A DNA stretch of 6,933 nt. Source: an uncultured Paracoccaceae bacterium. Lineage in GTDB: Bacteria; Pseudomonadota; Alphaproteobacteria; Rhodobacterales; Rhodobacteraceae. Positions 5,240 to 6,933 of the stretch are shown in pieces. The DNA lies in contig CALEZJ010000028.1 of NCBI GenBank assembly GCA_937927885.1, positions 1 to 6,933 of the forward strand, given 5' to 3'. A program made the position numbers and the translations under genes. Below the pieces are notes generated by a model, which saw only the letters and a program-made list of their open reading frames with translations, made no database searches and was not told where the DNA came from. Every line of letters begins with the position of its first letter. The stretch's first letter is position 1.

Positions 5240-6628
5240 ATGACAAACGCGGTGTGGGGCGATGTACGCAGCAAGCTCAGGACGATCATTGGCGAAAGCA
5301 ACTTCATCACCTGGATCGCCCCGCTCGACCTGACCGGGGTCGATTCGGGTGTCGCGCGCCTTGCCGCGCCGACCAATTTCATCGCCAACTGGGTGACCCG
5401 GAATTTCGCCGACCAGATCCTCGGCACGCTGAACACCTGCGGCGCGCAGGCCCATCGGCTCGAGGTGCTGGTCACCCCCCGCACCCCCAGTTCCGACCGC
5501 GTGCACAAGACGCTGGCCACCCCGGCGCTGCCCACCCCGGCCGAGCCCGCGCCCCGGACCGCCGCGCCCGCCCGCGCGGATGACGACCTTCCCGGCGCCA
5601 CGCTGGATGCGCGCTTCACCTTCGACAATTTCGTGGTCGGCAAGCCGAACGCCCTGGCCCATGCCGCCGCCCGCCGCGTGGCCGAAGGCGGCCCCGCCAC
5701 CTTCAACCCGCTGTTCCTTTATGGCGGCGTAGGGCTGGGCAAGACGCATCTGATGCACGCCATTGCCTGGGAATTGCAGACCAGAAACCCCGAAGCCCGC
5801 GTGCTTTACCTCAGCGCCGAGCAATTCATGTACCGCTTCGTGCAAGCCCTGCGCGAACGCCAGATCATGGATTTCAAGAGCCTGTTCCGGTCGGTCGACA
5901 TCCTGATGGTCGACGACGTGCAGTTCATCGCCGGCAAGGAATCGACGCAGGAAGAGTTCTTTCACACCTTCAACGCGCTGATCGACCAGAACAAGCAGAT
6001 CGTGATTTCCGCCGACCGCGCCCCCGGCGAGATCAAGGATCTGGAAGAACGCATAAAAAGCCGACTGTCCTCGGGCCTCGTGGTCGATCTGCACCCGACC
6101 GATTACGAATTGCGGCTGGGCATCCTGCAGCAAAAGGTCGACCTGAACCGCGCCCATTACGGCGACGTGACCATCGCCCCCGATGTGCTGGAATTCCTCG
6201 CGCACCGCATCACCACCAACGTGCGGGTGCTCGAAGGGGCGCTGACCCGGCTTTTCGCGCTGGCCTCGCTCCTGGGCCGCGAGGTCACGCTGGATCTGGC
6301 GCAGGATTGCCTCGCCGACATCCTGCGCTCGTCGGACCGCAAGGTCACGGTCGAGGAAATCCAGCGCAAGGTCGCCGACCATTACAACATCCGCCTGTCG
6401 GACCTGATCGGCCCCAAGCGCCTGCGCACCATCGCCCGGCCCCGGCAAGTGGCCATGTATCTGGCAAAGCACATGACGACGCGCTCGCTGCCGGAAATCG
6501 GGCGGCGGTTCGGCGGGCGGGATCACACGACAATCCTGCACGGCGTGCGAAAGGTCGAGGAACTCCGCGCCTCGGACAGCCAGTTGGCCGAGGACATCGA
6601 CCTTCTGCGCCGTCTCCTGGAAAGCTGA
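5240..6628 (+). CDS. dnaA: Chromosomal replication initiator protein DnaA
   Basis: A 462-residue replication initiator, an AAA+ ATPase that binds DnaA boxes at oriC, melts the origin and helps load the DnaB helicase. Domain I (about 1-78) has VWGDVRSKLR...FITWIAPL. Domain II is a short proline/alanine-rich linker (about 80-118). The AAA+ domain has Walker A GGVGLGKT (162-169, K168), Walker B ILMVDD (221-226, D225/D226), sensor I around IVISADRAP (254-262), the box VII arginine region LEERIKSRL (268-276) and sensor II R329 in VRVLEGAL. Domain IV ends with the DNA-binding signature GRRFGGRDHTTILHGV (421-436). The ATG at 5240 is chosen because it starts the family-like MTNAVWGDV and has GGGA just upstream. 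ATG 5225 would add five residues (MGRDR); a TTG at 5039 would add 67 residues with non-coding codon use. All key residues are intact. dnaN follows 108 bp later. Confidence 0.97.
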   Translation: MTNAVWGDVRSKLRTIIGESNFITWIAPLDLTGVDSGVARLAAPTNFIANWVTRNFADQILGTLNTCGAQAHRLEVLVTPRTPSSDRVHKTLATPALPTPAEPAPRTAAPARADDDLPGATLDARFTFDNFVVGKPNALAHAAARRVAEGGPATFNPLFLYGGVGLGKTHLMHAIAWELQTRNPEARVLYLSAEQFMYRFVQALRERQIMDFKSLFRSVDILMVDDVQFIAGKESTQEEFFHTFNALIDQNKQIVISADRAPGEIKDLEERIKSRLSSGLVVDLHPTDYELRLGILQQKVDLNRAHYGDVTIAPDVLEFLAHRITTNVRVLEGALTRLFALASLLGREVTLDLAQDCLADILRSSDRKVTVEEIQRKVADHYNIRLSDLIGPKRLRTIARPRQVAMYLAKHMTTRSLPEIGRRFGGRDHTTILHGVRKVEELRASDSQLAEDIDLLRRLLES

Positions 6629-6642
6629 CCCCAAAGCGCACC

Positions 6643-6671
6643 TTGACGTGGCCGGCAAAGGGCCGCAAACA
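6643..6671 (+). promoter_or_regulatory. Weak candidate promoter for dnaN
   Basis: TTGACG (6643-6648) matches 5 of 6 positions of the -35 consensus and begins 15 bp after the dnaA stop. The base stretch 17 bp downstream, CAAACA (6666-6671), is a poor -10 box. It is proposed only because the -35 is good and the gene spacing (108 bp) leaves room. Co-transcription of dnaN from dnaA is equally possible since no terminator separates them. Confidence 0.25.
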
Positions 6672-6679
6672 AAGGCAAA
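6655..6679 (+). repeat. Three GCAAA repeats at exact 10-bp spacing
   Basis: GCAAA occurs at 6655-6659, 6665-6669 and 6675-6679; the last two extend to GCAAAC. The 10-bp period puts the copies on about the same face of the helix, between the candidate -35 box and the dnaN leader palindrome. They could be protein half-sites or weak phased A-tracts. No known box is recognised. Confidence 0.4.
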
Positions 6680-6685
6680 CGAACG

Positions 6686-6714
6686 GGCCGGGCTGGCGCG
6701 CGCCAGCACCGGCC
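6686..6714 (+). promoter_or_regulatory. Palindromic hairpin in the dnaN leader
   Basis: GCTGGCGCGCGCCAGC (6692-6707) is a perfect 16-bp palindrome, flanked by GGCCGG (6686-6691) and CCGGCC (6709-6714) with one unpaired A (6708). The whole element can form a 14-bp stem. It ends 9 nt before the dnaN ribosome site GGAGG. No T-run follows, so it is not an intrinsic terminator. It may act as a leader hairpin, a pause or attenuation element, or a DNA operator. Confidence 0.5.
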
Positions 6715-6736
6715 TCATGTGTCGGAGGGTGAGGCG

Positions 6737-6933
6737 ATGAAACTGTCGATCGAACGCGCAACGCTGCTCAAGGCCGTCGCGCAGGCGCAATCGGTCGTCG
6801 AACGCCGCAACACCATCCCGATTCTCGCCAATGTGCTGATCGAGGCCGAGGGGTCCACCGTCAGCTTCCGCGCCACCGATCTGGACATCGAGGTGGTCGA
6901 CCGCGCCCCCGCGATGGTCGACCGCGCCGGCGC
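6737..6933 (+). CDS. dnaN: DNA polymerase III beta subunit (sliding clamp), N-terminal part, 3' end outside window
   Basis: The first 65 codons of the beta clamp, the ring that tethers DNA polymerase III to DNA. The start MKLSIERATLLKAVAQAQSVVERRNTIPILANVLIEA is the typical DnaN N-terminus (first clamp subdomain), followed by the ATDLDIEV strand. ATG 6737 is preceded by a good GGAGG ribosome site at 6724-6728, 8 nt upstream. Translation runs off the window end, so the other two clamp subdomains are not seen. The dnaA-dnaN order is the classic bacterial replication cluster. Expression may come from dnaA read-through or from a promoter in the 108-bp spacer, which also carries a strong palindromic hairpin. 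Confidence 0.97.
   Translation, partial: MKLSIERATLLKAVAQAQSVVERRNTIPILANVLIEAEGSTVSFRATDLDIEVVDRAPAMVDRAG

Noticed and set aside
4827..5243. Small plus-strand open frame between rpsT and dnaA (138 codons)
   Set aside because: It starts inside the rpsT terminator region, is rich in cysteine and low-complexity residues, overlaps the dnaA start out of frame and has no ribosome site.
5144..6790. 548-codon antisense frame over dnaA
   Set aside because: Shadow of dnaA's codon bias. The glycine/arginine/valine-rich product has no family features and the frame overlaps the dnaN start.
1..6933. A novel multi-gene system, mobile element, CRISPR array or toxin-antitoxin pair
   Set aside because: All coding space is filled by recognised core genes, and there are no spacer-type repeat arrays, transposase fragments or terminal repeats.

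Overview
This is a GC-rich chromosomal core region of an alphaproteobacterium, most likely a member of the Rhodobacteraceae (Rhodobacterales). The gene set (ubiE-ubiB facing mutM, then a crotonase gene, rpsT, dnaA and dnaN) and the protein sequences both fit that group. The family is inferred from recalled protein similarity, and the genus cannot be told. All eight genes are recognisable core genes. No mobile element, CRISPR array, tRNA, rRNA or unknown protein system is visible, so the unusual material is in the non-coding leaders.

Left part (1-2624): the 3' end of a flagellar hook-cap gene, flgD, runs rightward and meets ubiB tail to tail with a 4-bp gap. ubiE and ubiB form a leftward ubiquinone-biosynthesis operon (UbiE stop and UbiB GTG start separated by 1 nt). 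Middle (2625-4399): a 76-bp divergent spacer separates ubiE from mutM (8-oxoguanine DNA glycosylase), which is followed by an enoyl-CoA hydratase gene. Right part (4400-6933): rpsT (ribosomal protein S20) ends in a textbook intrinsic terminator. A 371-bp gene-free stretch follows, then dnaA, a 108-bp spacer and the 5' end of dnaN. S20, DnaA and the sliding clamp link translation capacity with replication initiation and elongation; MutM is a DNA-repair neighbour.

The most notable unexplained structure is the dnaA upstream region. It holds a 15-bp hairpin with two single-base bulges, a 10-bp long-range complementarity that would enclose that hairpin, a short local hairpin that competes with it, and a UUCG-capped hairpin ending just before the dnaA start. 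No consensus DnaA box was found in this region or in the dnaA-dnaN spacer, so oriC is probably elsewhere. The rpsT leader has two mutually exclusive pairings, one of which covers the ribosome-binding region. The dnaN leader has a 14-bp palindromic hairpin and three GCAAA repeats spaced exactly 10 bp apart. All regulatory roles are inferences from base pairing read by eye.
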